The position numbers and the translations under genes are program-made. Below are positions 28,943 to 39,879 of a stretch of DNA of 64,000 nt, one piece after another. The notes beneath the pieces were generated by a model. The model had not been told where the DNA came from, searched no databases, and was given only the letters and a program-made list of their open reading frames with translations. Positions within the stretch are counted from its first letter, which is position 1. The number at the start of each line of letters is the position of its first letter. This DNA is from Gerris lacustris (Eukaryota > Arthropoda > Insecta > Hemiptera > Gerridae), in assembly GCA_951217055.1 (NCBI GenBank), contig OX578276.1, forward strand, positions 11,935,930-11,999,929. The letters are read 5' to 3'.

Positions 28943-30668
28943 TTGCCAAATAACATATATGATAACTGTTTAATTATCACAAACGACAAGCATTATATTA
29001 TATTGGCCCAGAAAAACAGGAAATTGAAGATGTAAATTTTGGTATTATAGATTATAAATGTGACAAGATATCTGGATTGTTGATATCTTATCCAGAATGT
29101 ATTGATTGTGGGATGTATTGTAAGTATAATGACTATATAACAAAATGAATCAGTCTACCATCAAGGTCATAACAGGAATAATACTCGGGGCAATATTTGG
29201 AATATAATTTTCTTGCATCATATCATATCTGATATTTACTAAGTTAGATTATATTAGATCATATATAATGATGAAGTTAGTAACTCACAAAGATAGAAAA
29301 CATGAAAGCAAGGTTGATAAACTCTCTACATTAGTAGATAGGAATATCAAAATACAAAGATGTACCTAGCTACATCAAAGCTAAACATGCCAGACAGATA
29401 GATGAAAGTAAGAGGCCAGTATATTTGGAGCTTGATTCCAAACCCTCAACATCATTTGCAAATGATAAAACTCCTAATAACAACATAGAGATACAAGGAC
29501 GTTGTGATAATGATAATGATAATATCATCAGCAAAGCAATTAAAGACAAAAGAATGGAATCAATTGAGAAAGAAGAGGAGAGAAATAGTATTGGAAATAT
29601 TAATGCAAATAAAAATAAAATTTTTACTTTTGACAAAATTGAAAACAATAAGGATAAAAAGATACCTAGTTATCCCAAGATACCTAAAGTACCAAGTTTT
29701 AAACAAGTATTAGTGTCTGGCCTATTGTTGAGTACAATGTTGAAACCAGGATCATCATGTGATGTTACCCAATATATTAAAGGAACTAATTCAATATGTA
29801 ACAGTTTCTCATGTTTAGAGTCCAATATAGTTAATTTTAAAATAATAAGTGGGCAAGTTGTATGTTTAAAAGATTCATCTTCCGAAACAATGAAAGTATC
29901 AATAAATAAGATTAAAATCATCAATAAATATTCAAAAGTTTATTCCACCAGTGATTATGACACAGATATTGGATTTTTATGGGAATGTGGCGGAAAAGGT
30001 AAATGTGGAGCATGGGAATGTACTATTAATGCAGATCATGAAGAGCTAGTAACTAAAGCCAAAATGTTTAATTCAGGATGTGTTTTTATAAATGGTCATT
30101 GAGTAGCAAGGAGCAAATATATCCAGTTTTTGAAAAAATAAGCCAGATCAAAGAAGTTGAAATATCGATAATGTATAAAAATATATCCAAAATAATAACT
30201 CTAAACACTAACATGCCAACAAATATGATAACTAATTCTTATGTAAATACTCCAGTTATGGTGGGAAATATTCACACAGAGTTATTTATATCAAAGTCAC
30301 ATGCCTTAATATTACCTGAAGGGATATATATATCTGATGGCTCAAATACAAATTTCCCAGAATTTAATAAAATAGGAGATTACCAGATATCACTCAAAAA
30401 CAATACCGAGTCCTTTAACATGGTTGGAGTGACATGTTCTGCAACATTTTGCAAAATGAGGTGTGATGTTCCAGATTCATTAATCAGAAGGCTATACAGC
30501 AACATCAAAAGCTATAAGATGATAAAAGATTATTATATTGACTCTAGTGGTTATTACTTGAATATCCCAGTTGAAACTAGAGGAACTATAGATTTAACTA
30601 TTTAACTATTATTTATTTAACTATATACTAATTTTGAATTTGAGTTCTTGGGCAATCTGAACCCTATT
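28943..30668 (+). pseudogene. Bunyavirus-like Gn/Gc glycoprotein relic, unit 3 (most damaged)
   Basis: Compared with unit 2 it has several 1-nt losses in the Gn-like part (near 28997 and 29147), a stop in the membrane segment (near 29206) and a small deletion near 29350. A deletion of about 60 bp at 30083 removes the CGTYCW region, and a deletion of about 270 bp at 30602 removes the SYGCKGC region. The last trace is the NFEFEFLGNLNPIS-encoding segment, after which unrelated sequence begins. The open pieces are 29425-30102 and 30078-30605. Confidence 0.6.
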
Positions 30669-31679
30669 AGTTTCACGTTGAATGTGGATTATTGGAGTAC
30701 AGTCACGTCGTTGGATTGAGGAGAACAGTATTTTCTTCCTGAGTACTCCAAGGTTTGGTTCGACAGTCACCTAGATCGGCGCGGCGTCCACGTACAGACG
30801 CACGCCATTGAAGCTTCTTAAGGAAGTACATAGTTAAAATAAGTTATCACCACCAGACCTGCGATCTTCATTAATCAAGGTTGGCCAATTCCTCTTTCTT
30901 TCCTCTCCCAACACCCCAAAATATACTAGACGGGAAATTCACGAAGGGCTGGATCTCACTTCCTCCCCCCTCGAGACTTCTCCCCTCCCGGACACACCAT
31001 AGAATCATTTTCTTCTTTTCTTTCATGTATAATTTTTTCTTAAAAGTAATTATTATTTTCTGTTATCATTTTCTTTTGTATTATTTTGAAAATCAGTCGA
31101 GTGGACGACCACTCTTAGGAGAATATGTGATGGGGCCCCAAGGTACCTTACAATTACTTATTATGTACATTGCATTACAAAACCAGCATCTACCAAATTT
31201 GTTTCACGAATTTTACAACTTTCTAATCATTATTCTGAGCTGGTAAGTAAGTTTTTTTGGGCCGATCAGCATACCGCTGTTCATTGTCAATACTTACCTT
31301 ATAAGTACATATTTCTTTAATATAAATTTAATTCTTTAAATTATAGTTATACTCTGGTACATTCTTTACCTCTTTTCTAAATTTAACTTTCTGGCTACTA
31401 GATACCATCATTGTGTTGTCACAAGTTATTTTGTCTGGTGTCGTCTAGTTCTATTTCTTTCTCTACTGGTTTTCCCTGTTCCCCAGATTCCTCTCTTTCC
31501 TTCCTTCCTTTGTGGCCGTTTTAAAATATAAAGGTGTTACGTTTGTCTTATTTCTTTCTTCCTCCCCTTCCTTTCTTTTATTTTTTTTCAGAACAGGGTG
31601 GCGCTTATATTCATTACTACTCCGACCCGTACCGTCTGAGTTGGGCATTTCTTTATTTCATTTGTAATAATCGCAACAG
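30669..31679. other. Unassigned sequence between the array and the piggyBac relic
   Basis: A GC-richer 200-bp block (30670-30880) is followed by C/T-rich low-complexity sequence. No coding motif was recognised; the small frames at 30881-31246 and 31534-31737 look incidental. The first block could be LTR-derived, but no boundary is visible. Confidence 0.5.
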
Positions 31680-32412
31680 AGCATTACAAGGGAAGCATTC
31701 AAGAAATCTTTTTCACCTTATGAAAATTTATGTATAGATGAAAGCCTGCTCCTCTTCAAGGGAAACCTTTTTTTCAAGCAATATATTCCATCGAAGAGGA
31801 GCAGATTTGGAATTAAGACTTTCGTCTTGTGCGATTGCAGAACTGATTACATTCTCGATTTTATTGTATATACAGGAGCGAATAGCGACATCATTTCTTC
31901 TGTAAAATATATAGGCAAGTCAGGAGATATTTCGACTTTGATGTCTCCTTATCTCAGAAAAGGTCACACGTTGTTTGTGGACAATTGGTACTCTAGCCCG
32001 ACGCATTTCACATGGCTACATCGAATGTCCACAGAAAAAACCGAAAGGATATGCCTCAGCTAACGGAGAAGCTTCAGAGAGGAGAAGTCAGCTTCAGGAC
32101 CAGCAATTCACTGCTAGCATTAAAGTGGCACGACAAGCGGGAAGTGTGGATGCTGACTACGTGTCACACAATGGATATGGTGGAGGTAGTGAGGAGGAGG
32201 ACCGGAGAAAAAGTCTGAAACCGTGTGCTGTTGTTGACTACAACAAAAATATGGGCGCTGTTGATCGAACGGACATGTTACTGAGTTCTGTTGAGTTAGT
32301 AAGAAAAAGTATAAAATGGTATAAAAAGTTATATTTTCACCTCGTTGACCTAGCTATTCTAAATGCTCATTCCCTATATGGAGAGGTCACAAAAAAGAAG
32401 ATAAGATTGTAG
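31680..32412 (+). pseudogene. piggyBac-type transposase (DDE_Tnp_1_7) C-terminal half, frameshifted
   Basis: A frame from about 31680 reads YENLCIDESLLLFKG (first catalytic Asp), FKQYIPSKRSRFGIKTF, LMSPYLRKGHTLF and VDNWYSS (second Asp). It stops at 32063. Other frames continue with LQRGEVSFRT, LLALKWHDKREVWMLTTCH and then DYNKNMGAVDRTDM (third Asp), KWYKKLYFHLVD and a stop at 32412. All three DDD residues of the family are present, but at least two frameshifts separate them. The N-terminal third and the terminal repeats are not recognisable, so it is a dead fragment. Confidence 0.88.
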
Positions 32413-33129
32413 CCCAGTGGTGTTGTTTTTTTTATGATTATTTTGTACCGCCCCCCTTTCCTGTCCCAGAAAGTAATCTTTTGTGCACGGCCCACAGGGC
32501 ACGCTACCACCACCACGGATCTGTGGTGCCGTGTTATAAAAATGGTGGCAGCGGTGGGATTAAAATTTGTTCAACCAGTACTGGGATGGGGAAGGGATGC
32601 GTAAGGATCATGAATATTTGTTTTTGTAAGGAATGTTAAATGTTATTTATTAAATTATTGTGAATGTTTTAGGATATATTAAGTAATTTAATTTTTCTAG
32701 TCTTTTTTTCTCTCTCTTGCTTGTGTAGGTTTGATAATTTTATTATTATTAGTTGATGTCATTGAGATAGGAAATCCAACAGACTTATACAAAATTTGAC
32801 GACTATTTAAAGCAAGAGGCTTTTTTTAGGGGCAACTTATTGTTGTCACACATCCCTTTTGGAGAATGGTACCAGAGACTCTGATGGTTGAAGAGAAGTT
32901 GCAAGACACGTTCAAGGGCTAAACCTACCCGTACTATCAAGAACTAGCCCGCCTTGTTTTGTTTCTAGGCATGAGAGTGGTGTTCCATCCCGCGTGGTGT
33001 TCCATCCCACCCTGGCAGTAGCCGAAAAACTGATTCTTATGGAGGGTCTAGTCTAAACCAAGCCGAGAATCCCCTGCAAGAAAACGAACAAGAAGGACAA
33101 ATTCTGAAAAAAAGATTTATGTAGATGAT
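32413..33129. other. Non-coding sequence, possibly piggyBac or hAT flanks
   Basis: Contains a GC-rich block (32445-32545) and AT-rich sequence. No motif recognised. Confidence 0.5.
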
Positions 33130-33174
33130 AGCCCTATGGTTTAAAAAACCATTATGAACTCTTGGTCTGAATTG

Positions 33175-33263
33175 TAAGGAGTACCACCCATTCTCCATAG
33201 TGGAGGATGAAGAATTTAAGCGGCTTGTAAAGACGAATAATTTTAGCACTGATAGAATATAAT
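33175..33263 (+). pseudogene. hAT (ZBED-like) transposase fragment
   Basis: The frame reads KEYHPFSIVEDEEFKRLVKT and ends at a TAA. PFSIVEDxxFxxLL is a conserved segment of AC/ZBED-type hAT transposases. Only about 30 codons are left. Confidence 0.6.
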
Positions 33264-33404
33264 ATACTACACACTGATGTTATCAAAGGTTTTGTTAGGG
33301 TTGTTCAGGTTGAAGTAGATACTACGCGGGAGTTTTCAACAAGTCTAGGTGTCAACACTGTTGAGCCTGGATGGAGGTTCTGAAGTAACGGAAGATTTGT
33401 TCGA

Positions 33405-34683
33405 ACGAGGCTGCAGTAGGTCTCTGTTGTTGACTTCAACACCAGGACCTCAAGAGACCTCAACCAACACAAAAAGAATCACCACAAGTCATCAGTCCTT
33501 AAGAGGACCCTAATAATTTTGTAAGTTTGTTTCATTTTCGTTGTTCAATTTCTGTATATGTATGGAAATAAATTGAACACACTTGCATACACTGCTGGAA
33601 ATGGCAGACATTTTGTAAATTGTTTCAAGTTTGCTAAAATAATGTATGGTATATTTATGTTAAAGGTGAAAAATGAACTACAAAAATATATGGAGGAACG
33701 ATCAATATTGGCCTTGTGCAGAGCTTGTCAGGATTTGGGAAAATCCGACTTAAGGAGAATAGGACAGCTTGTGGTCAGAAGAGATCTCGAAGACTGCCCC
33801 AATAAACAGATTTCAGGTGGGGAATTCACACGGTGGTCCCAGGAAGTGGTGGCACTCTTCCCCTTAGTCGACCCTGTCCGCGTATACGCTCCCTTCCTGA
33901 GAGCTTCAAACTACCACAAGAAAAGAAATGCTTGTGGATAGTTATTATGAGTCGTACCTTAGCTGGAGGGATACTTTTAGGAGACGGGGAATCCTCCCAG
34001 CAGCCCGAAGAAGTTCCTCGGGGAGGACAAGTACACCCACATCAGTGGAAGAGCTAGAGGCCAACAACCCATAAGAGCCGAACAACGTCGAGGAGAAGTC
34101 TGTTAATTTCCTCAGGGTTTCCATTCATCCCGAGTATCTGGTCCAGCTGAATTGGGAGAGAAGTTATCAAGCCCCAAGGTGAATTCAGTTGAATCAGATA
34201 CAACAAAATATCCTAAAACCTATTTTGAAGCTGTTGAAGGGTCTAAGTGTAACAAGTGGTTAGTAGCGATTGAAGAAGAAGTTCCATCTGGGAGAGAAGT
34301 TATCTAGCCCATAAGAAGCAGATTGATTGATTTTTTTTTTATTTTATTTTTTTTTTTTTTGCTTTTGTCAAATGTGATGAGTTAAATAAAATATATATAA
34401 CATTAATAAATCTATTGTCTTCAAAGAGAGAAAGCTTTGCATTAGAAGCTACGGCAGATGCCAAAATCCTGGCCCAAGAAACTGATTTCAAAGAACAAAG
34501 AAGATGAAAAAAGAAGATTAAGCTTGGAGAAATCTGTGAAGATGAAACATTTGGATGAGGAATCTAACCAAACATCACAACAACTCTAAAAATATTCCTT
34601 ACTCTTCCAGTTTCTGTTGCTTCGGGGAAGAGGAGCTTCAGCAAACTTAAATTAATTAAGAATTATTTAAGAAGCACTATGAA
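33405..34683 (+). repeat. Composite repeat family, copy 1 (with ORF, copia-like and hAT fragments)
   Basis: This 1.28-kb unit starts GGCTGCAGTAGGTCTCTG. It recurs almost whole at 37293-38582 and partly at 34690-35130 and 35198-37292. Inside, in order: the ORF at 33558-33941 (ILALCRACQDLGKSDLRRI; FTRWSQEVVALFPLVDP); a frame-shifted continuation (SFYESYLSWRDTSRR); a copia-like KTYFEAVEGSKCNKW segment near 34215; T-runs; and a hAT dimerisation segment at the 3' end. The chimeric content shows several transposons fused before the unit was duplicated. Confidence 0.75.
33558..33941 (+). pseudogene. ORF with DLRRIxQL-VALFP domain, copy 1
   Basis: A 127-codon frame whose second half reads RSILALCRACQDLGKSDLRRI, EFTRWSQEVVALFPLVDPVRVY. 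The pattern (short helix, W-x3-V-x3-FP) resembles a domain I remember from uncharacterised insect proteins and transposon-linked ORFs, where it is followed by GKLxxxYxNxRR. A similar continuation (SFYESYLSW) is present here in another frame, so a frameshift lies at about 33915. The function is unknown. Confidence 0.4.
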
Positions 34684-34690
34684 CAACAAT
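34560..34690 (+). pseudogene. hAT transposase C-terminal dimerisation fragment, copy 1
   Basis: It reads IFLTLPVSVASGKRSFSKLK, then LIKNYLRSTM. This is the conserved hATC/dimerisation core of ZMYM1-like hAT transposases (usual LPVSVASxERSFSKLKLIK). It is truncated where copy 2 of the composite repeat starts. Confidence 0.75.
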
Positions 34691-35130
34691 GTTCTCGAAG
34701 ACTGCCCCAGTAAACAGATTTCAGGTGGGGAATTCACACGGTGGTCCCAGGAAGTGGTGGCACTCTTCCCCTTAGTCGACCCTGTCCGCGTATACGCTCC
34801 CTACCTGAGAGCTTCAAACTACCACAAGAAAAGAAATGCTTGTGGATAGTTTTTATGAGTCGTACCTTAGCTGGAGGGATACTTCAAGAAGACGGGGAAT
34901 CCTCCCAGCAGTCCGAAGAAGTTCCTCGGGGAGGACAAGTACACCCACATCAGTGGAAGAGCTAGAGGCCAACAACCCATAAGAGTCGAACAACGTCGAG
35001 GAGAAATCTGTTATTTCCTCAGGGTTTCCATTCTTGCAAGCCCGCAAGAAGCAGATTGAACTCCTGAGCGTATACCAGATTACTTCAAGCAATCTCCAGC
35101 ACTGGAGACACCGTGGGGATACACTTTGGT
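34690..35130 (+). repeat. Composite repeat family, copy 2 (partial)
   Basis: From GTTCTCGAAGACTGCCCCAG it follows the middle of copy 1 and stops shortly after AACAACCCATAAGAG. The 5' and 3' parts are missing. Confidence 0.75.
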
Positions 35131-35197
35131 AAATATTATTTAACTTGTAAAGACGCTTTGTCCATCCTACAACTTACCTAGCCGGAAGACATTATTT

Positions 35198-37292
35198 GAG
35201 GCTGCAGTAGGTCTCTGTCGTTGACTTCAACACCAGGACCTTAAGAGACCTCAACCAACACAAAAAGAATCACAACAAGTCATCGGTCCTCAAAAGGACC
35301 CTAACAATTTTATAAGTGTGTTTTATTTTCGTTGTTCAATTTTTGTATATGTATGGAAATAAATGGAACACACTTGACTACACTGCTGGAAATGGCAGAC
35401 ATTTTGTAAATAGTTAAAAGTTTGCTACAATAATTTATAGTATATTTATGGTAAAGGTGAAAAGTGTACTACAAAAATCTTTGGAGGGACGATCAATATT
35501 GGCCTTGTGCAGAGCTCGTCAGGATTTGGTAAAATCCGACTTAAGGAGAATAGCACAGCTTGTGGTCAGAAGTGTTCTCGAAGACTGCCCCAGTAAACAG
35601 ATTTCAGGTGGGGAATTCACACGGTGGTCCCAGGAAGTGGTGGCACTCTTCCCCTTAGTCGACCCTGTCTGCGTTGCAGTATCCCAGAGTATATGCTCTG
35701 AAATCCTACATATTTATGTACTGATTTTAATATAGATGACTTGTGAGAATATTAATTATCTACAAATGTAGTAATTTGATTTTAATATAGAACTTTATTA
35801 TGAATATAACAGAAAATGATACAGTTTTTTAAACATTATGTGTTAATTAATTAACTCACGTAATGTTTTCTGATAGGTTTTATTAGGTTATTAGTCCAAT
35901 GTTCAAGTTGAAGTTTCAATGATGTTCAAGTTGCTTCTTCAGGCACTTATATAAAACTTTAAATGAAGAATATTATGTTATATGTCCATGTTATTTAAAT
36001 TAAACTATTGTAAAACTTTTCACTATTTGAATCTTTAGATTTGTATCAGAAAGTTAGGGTAACTTGTGATTAAAAAATTAAATTGTTAATATCATGATAG
36101 CAGTTATGATCTTGGAGATTAGGATCACTATATAAGCAATTCGCGTACTAAATGAGGGGTGAATCTTCAGCGCCAGTCAACGTAGTATGATGTCACCCAT
36201 CGAGAGATGTAAAATTCGTATGTCAGCCATTTTGGCAAGTGCTATGTTAATAAGTAATTAATTTAAATTCATTTTTTTCTTCAATGGAAGATTTGCTGTT
36301 GCCGTTGAAACGTAAGTTGCTATCTGATATCGTTTGAAAGTAATTAAATTGAAATGTAATTAGCAGTTGGCTAATAAGTTAATTTTTATGTTAAGGGCCT
36401 TAGTTGCGTAGCGTGGTTTGCAACGTAGCTTGGATACGTAGTTAGCTGTATTTTTCACAAAGGTGAAATTTCTTCACAAGGGACGAGCAGACGATACTTG
36501 AATTCGTATCTCACTAAAGATTATTTGAGAGCACTTCAGCTCCACCTTTTCTACAGAAGAAAAATTATAAAAAAAATTTTATTAAGAAAATTATGTTAGA
36601 AAACCACATGGTTCTAAGAATTTAAAGAAAGTATTAACGTATGTAAAGTTTTTACATGAAAGAATTTATTTTAAAAATTAGACAAGTTTAATATTTCTCT
36701 CTTTGAGAATATAAAAAAAATGTATTAAGAATTTTTTTTATATATATTAATTAGTAAAACGTACTTAGACCATTACGCATGAGGTGAACCTCATTTGACT
36801 ATTCCATTTTTTAATTAAAAATTAATGAATTAATTTAATGATATTTCATTGTTAAAACAAAAGTATCTGCTGTAAATCCAAGGTAGTTAGGGAAAAGTAA
36901 AAGGATTCATTTAACATTTAACAATTTAACGTTTGATATTTAATATTTTATTTTTACATGGACTTTTTGAAATTATTTTAAAACCACATTTTATTGTATT
37001 TTAATTTATTAATAAAGAAATAGCCTAATGCATCTAAATAAAAGGATAAGAAAAGTTATATGTTAATCTATTTTATGACTTCTCCTTTCATAAACTTAAT
37101 ATTAATTATTTTGAGCTACCCGACGGACTTGATATAGTGTGGACACCGCAGCGTATACGCTCCGGTATACGCTACCTGAGAGCTTCAAACTACCACAAGA
37201 AAAGAAATGCTTGTGGATAGTTTTTATGAGTCGTACCTTAGCTGGAGGGATACTTTAAGAAGACGGGGAATCCTCCCAGCAGTCCGAAGAAG
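35198..37292 (+). repeat. Composite repeat family, copy 3, split by a solo LTR-like insertion
   Basis: The left part (35198-35674, with the ORF at 35448) and right part (37151-37292) are contiguous in the other copies (GTCCGCGTATACGCTCC). They are separated here by the 1476-bp insertion at 35675-37150, with GCGT on both sides. Confidence 0.8.
35675..37150. mobile_element. Probable solo LTR (1476 bp) with 4-bp target duplication
   Basis: It starts TGCAGTATCCC and ends GACACCGCA (TG...CA form), flanked by the tetramer GCGT at 35671-35674 and 37151-37154. The uninterrupted site is visible in the sister copies (for example near 37768). Inside is a TATATAAG box at 36129-36136, followed by less AT-rich sequence, and AATAAA at 37011-37016. 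The order promoter then poly(A) signal gives a plus-strand orientation. No coding sequence is present, as expected for a solo LTR; its parent family is unknown. Confidence 0.65.
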
Positions 37293-38582
37293 TTAAGGCT
37301 GCAGTAGGTCTCTGTCGTTGACTTCAACACCAGGACCTTAAGAGACCTCAACCAACAGAAAAAGAATCACCACAAGTCATCGGTCCTCAAGAGGACCCTA
37401 ACAATTTTATAAGTGTGTTTTATTTTCGTTGTTCAATTTCTGTATATGTATGGAAATAAATGGAACACACTTGACTACACTGCTGGAAATGGCAGACATT
37501 TTGTAAATAGTTAAAAGTTTGCTACAATAATTTATAGTATATTTATGGTAAAGGTGAAAAGTGTACTACAAAAATCTTTGGAGGGACGATCAATATTGGC
37601 CTTGTGCAGAGCTCGTCAGGATTTGGTAAAATCCGACTTAAGGAGAATAGCACAGCTTGTGGTCAGAAGTGTTCTCGAAGACTGCCCCAGTAAACAGATT
37701 TCAGGTGGGGAATTCACACGATGGTCCCAGGAAGTGGTGGCACTCTTCCCCTTAGTCGACCCTGTCCGCGTATACGCTCCCTACCTGAGAGCTTCAAACT
37801 ACCACAAGAAAAGAAATGCTTGTGGATAGTTTTTATGAGTCGTACCTTAGCTGGAGGGATACTTCAAGAAGACGGGGAATCCTCCCAGCAGTCCGAAGAA
37901 GTTCCTCGGGGAGGACAAGTACACCCACATCAGTGGAAGAGCTAGAGGCCAACAACCCATAAGAGTCGAACAACGTCGAGGAGAAGTCTGTTAATTTCCT
38001 CAGGGTTTCCATTCATCCCGAGTATCTGGTCCAGCTGAATTGGGAGAGAAGTTATCAAGCCCCAAGGTGAATTCAGTTGAATCAGATACAACAAAATATC
38101 CTAAAACCTATTCTGAAGCTGTTGAAGGACCTAAGTGTAACAAGTGGTTAGAAGCGATTGAAGAAGAAGTTCCATCTGGGAGAGAAGTTATCAAGCCCAT
38201 AAGAAGCAGATTGATTGATATTTTTATTTTTTTATTATTTTTTTTTTTTTTGCTTTTGTCAAATGTGATGAGTTAAATAAAATATATATAACATTAATAA
38301 ATCTATTGTCTTCAAAGAGAGAAAGCTTTGCATTAGAAGCTACGGCAGATGCCAAAATCCTGGCCCAAGAAACTGATTTCAAAGAACAAAGAAGATGAAA
38401 AAAGAAGATTAAGCTTGGAGAAATCTGTGAAGATGAAATATTTGGATGAGGAATCTAACCAAACATCACAACAACTCTAAAAATATTCCTTACTCTTCCA
38501 GTTTCTGTTGCTTCGGGGAAGAGGAGCTTCAGCAAACTTAAATTAATTAAGAATTATTTAAGAAGCACTATGAACAACAAAG
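37293..38582 (+). repeat. Composite repeat family, copy 4 (near full length)
   Basis: Parallel to copy 1. It carries the ORF 37545-37829 (ILALCRARQDLVKSDLRRIA; WSQEVVALFPLVDP), the SFYESYLSW continuation in another frame, the copia-like YPKTYSEAVEGPKCNKWLEA segment in the ORF at 38040-38276, T-runs near 38225-38250 and the hAT dimerisation fragment. Confidence 0.8.
38090..38190 (+). pseudogene. Ty1/copia-like Pol fragment
   Basis: The phrase YPKTYSEAVEGPKCNKWLEA is typical of the start of the copia reverse transcriptase region (EPxTYxEAxxGPxxxxWxEAxxEE). About 30 codons remain, also at 34190-34290. It is too short for a firm call. Confidence 0.45.
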
Positions 38583-38665
38583 ATTCATCAATTTAAGTCT
38601 TGTAAAAATTGAATATCAAAGAGCGTCATCGATCTCACTTAACGAAATAATCAGCAAACTTTGTA
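38470..38665 (+). pseudogene. hAT transposase C-terminal dimerisation fragment, copy 2
   Basis: IFLTLPVSVASGKRSFSKLK and LIKNYLRSTMNN in one frame, then after a 1-nt shift FINLSLVKIEYQRA and LNEIISKLCSIGP. This is the end of a ZMYM1/TTF-like hAT transposase. It is longer than copy 1, so this copy shows how the family continued. Confidence 0.78.
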
Positions 38666-39879
38666 GCATCGGCCCTGCCTTCACCTAACCACTGTCGAAG
38701 TCAACACAACCACAAAGCCAGAAAGATGCAAATATAAATGTTCTTTTCTGCTGGAGTCAATTTAAAGTTAAAGTGAAGCGGACGTACTTTGTATTTTGTG
38801 AGGCTCGAGTTGTGGATTTATTTATTTTAGTACAGTTCTTATTGACTGTTTATTGATTTGTGTTAATTTTATTCTTTAATCATTACAAGCATTGTGTGAT
38901 TCTGAAATCATGCTGATTTTTACTTCCAATGGTAAGTATATTATTTTAGAGTTGTTTACGTCTTAATGTAGTCAGTATAATACATTTTGTAGTACAGATG
39001 AGTGGATGGACCGAAACTTATAGGGAAAAGCAATGAAGTTTAATGGGACGAGTTTGAAAAGATGTAAACTTTTGTGTTAAAAAAGCCTTAGGGTATCCTA
39101 CATTTGGTTTACAAACCCAACCATTAACCTTGAAGTGGCAGTTCATTTTATTTATCAAATCAAGCGTTTTATAGTGCGGTTAGTTCAAAATTGAAACAGC
39201 GTATAATACCCGTACATATAGCCAGCTAACTGAATTTATTAGGTGAGAATCATACAGTTATGTAGTTAACACCCATAGTTAATAAAGTTAAATACATTAA
39301 TTTCTAGCTACAAGTAAATAAAATCATATCGTACCAGCTGCTGTACATTATAATATACTAAATATATACAGTTTAATCCTTGTAAAATTCCTTCACTGTT
39401 ATATATAAAACTACCAACTATATTATTTAAATTCAATAGGTCATTTTCAAAAACCTATAACCCAAACGTTTTCTAGTTAATTTTACAAAAAGAAGGTTCA
39501 AAAACACTGTTTGAAAGTCAGAAGTCTACAAAGAAACGTGGTGTTGTTGGATTAAAATATAATAAATAATACCCCAGATATCTCAACTCCTTTTATGCCC
39601 ATTGATCAAACCGCAACACCTGACCTTTCAAATCAACGCTATTAGTTTTCCAATGACATAAGTAGGTTTTACATAGGAATTCCACATTTAAATGATTTCA
39701 TAAAAGGTATGATTTTAGCAGGCTACACATTCCCCTGCTAAGAAATAATGAAAATGGGAAAACCAACACGAGAGAAATAGTCGTACCTGGCTCGTGCTTT
39801 CAGACAAGGACCAGGATATTGCAAATACTTTGCCCTCTTTGCATTTGGCCAAAAGTGGTGGCCATCTAACTAACACCAA
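38666..39879. other. AT-rich stretch without recognised feature
   Basis: Short frames only. No repeats, RNA or coding motifs recognised. Confidence 0.55.

Larger units (their letters stand above)
21413..30668 (+). repeat. Three-unit tandem array of a composite viral/retroelement segment
   Basis: Unit 1 starts at 21413, unit 2 at 24593 and unit 3 at 27940; spacings are 3180 and 3347 bp. Order in each unit: LINE RT tail, about 120-bp SKHVEST-type segment, leader, glycoprotein relic, then (units 1 and 2) an antisense BEL/Pao pol end. The units are nearly identical and differ mainly by indels: unit 1 lacks 621 bp of the glycoprotein; unit 2 lacks about 440 bp at the right junction; unit 3 has small indels and two internal deletions and loses similarity at about 30668. 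High identity suggests recent tandem duplication. Confidence 0.9.

Noticed and set aside
31534..31737. Separate ORF before the piggyBac relic
   Set aside because: It overlaps the start of the transposase in another frame and consists partly of a C/T-rich tract.
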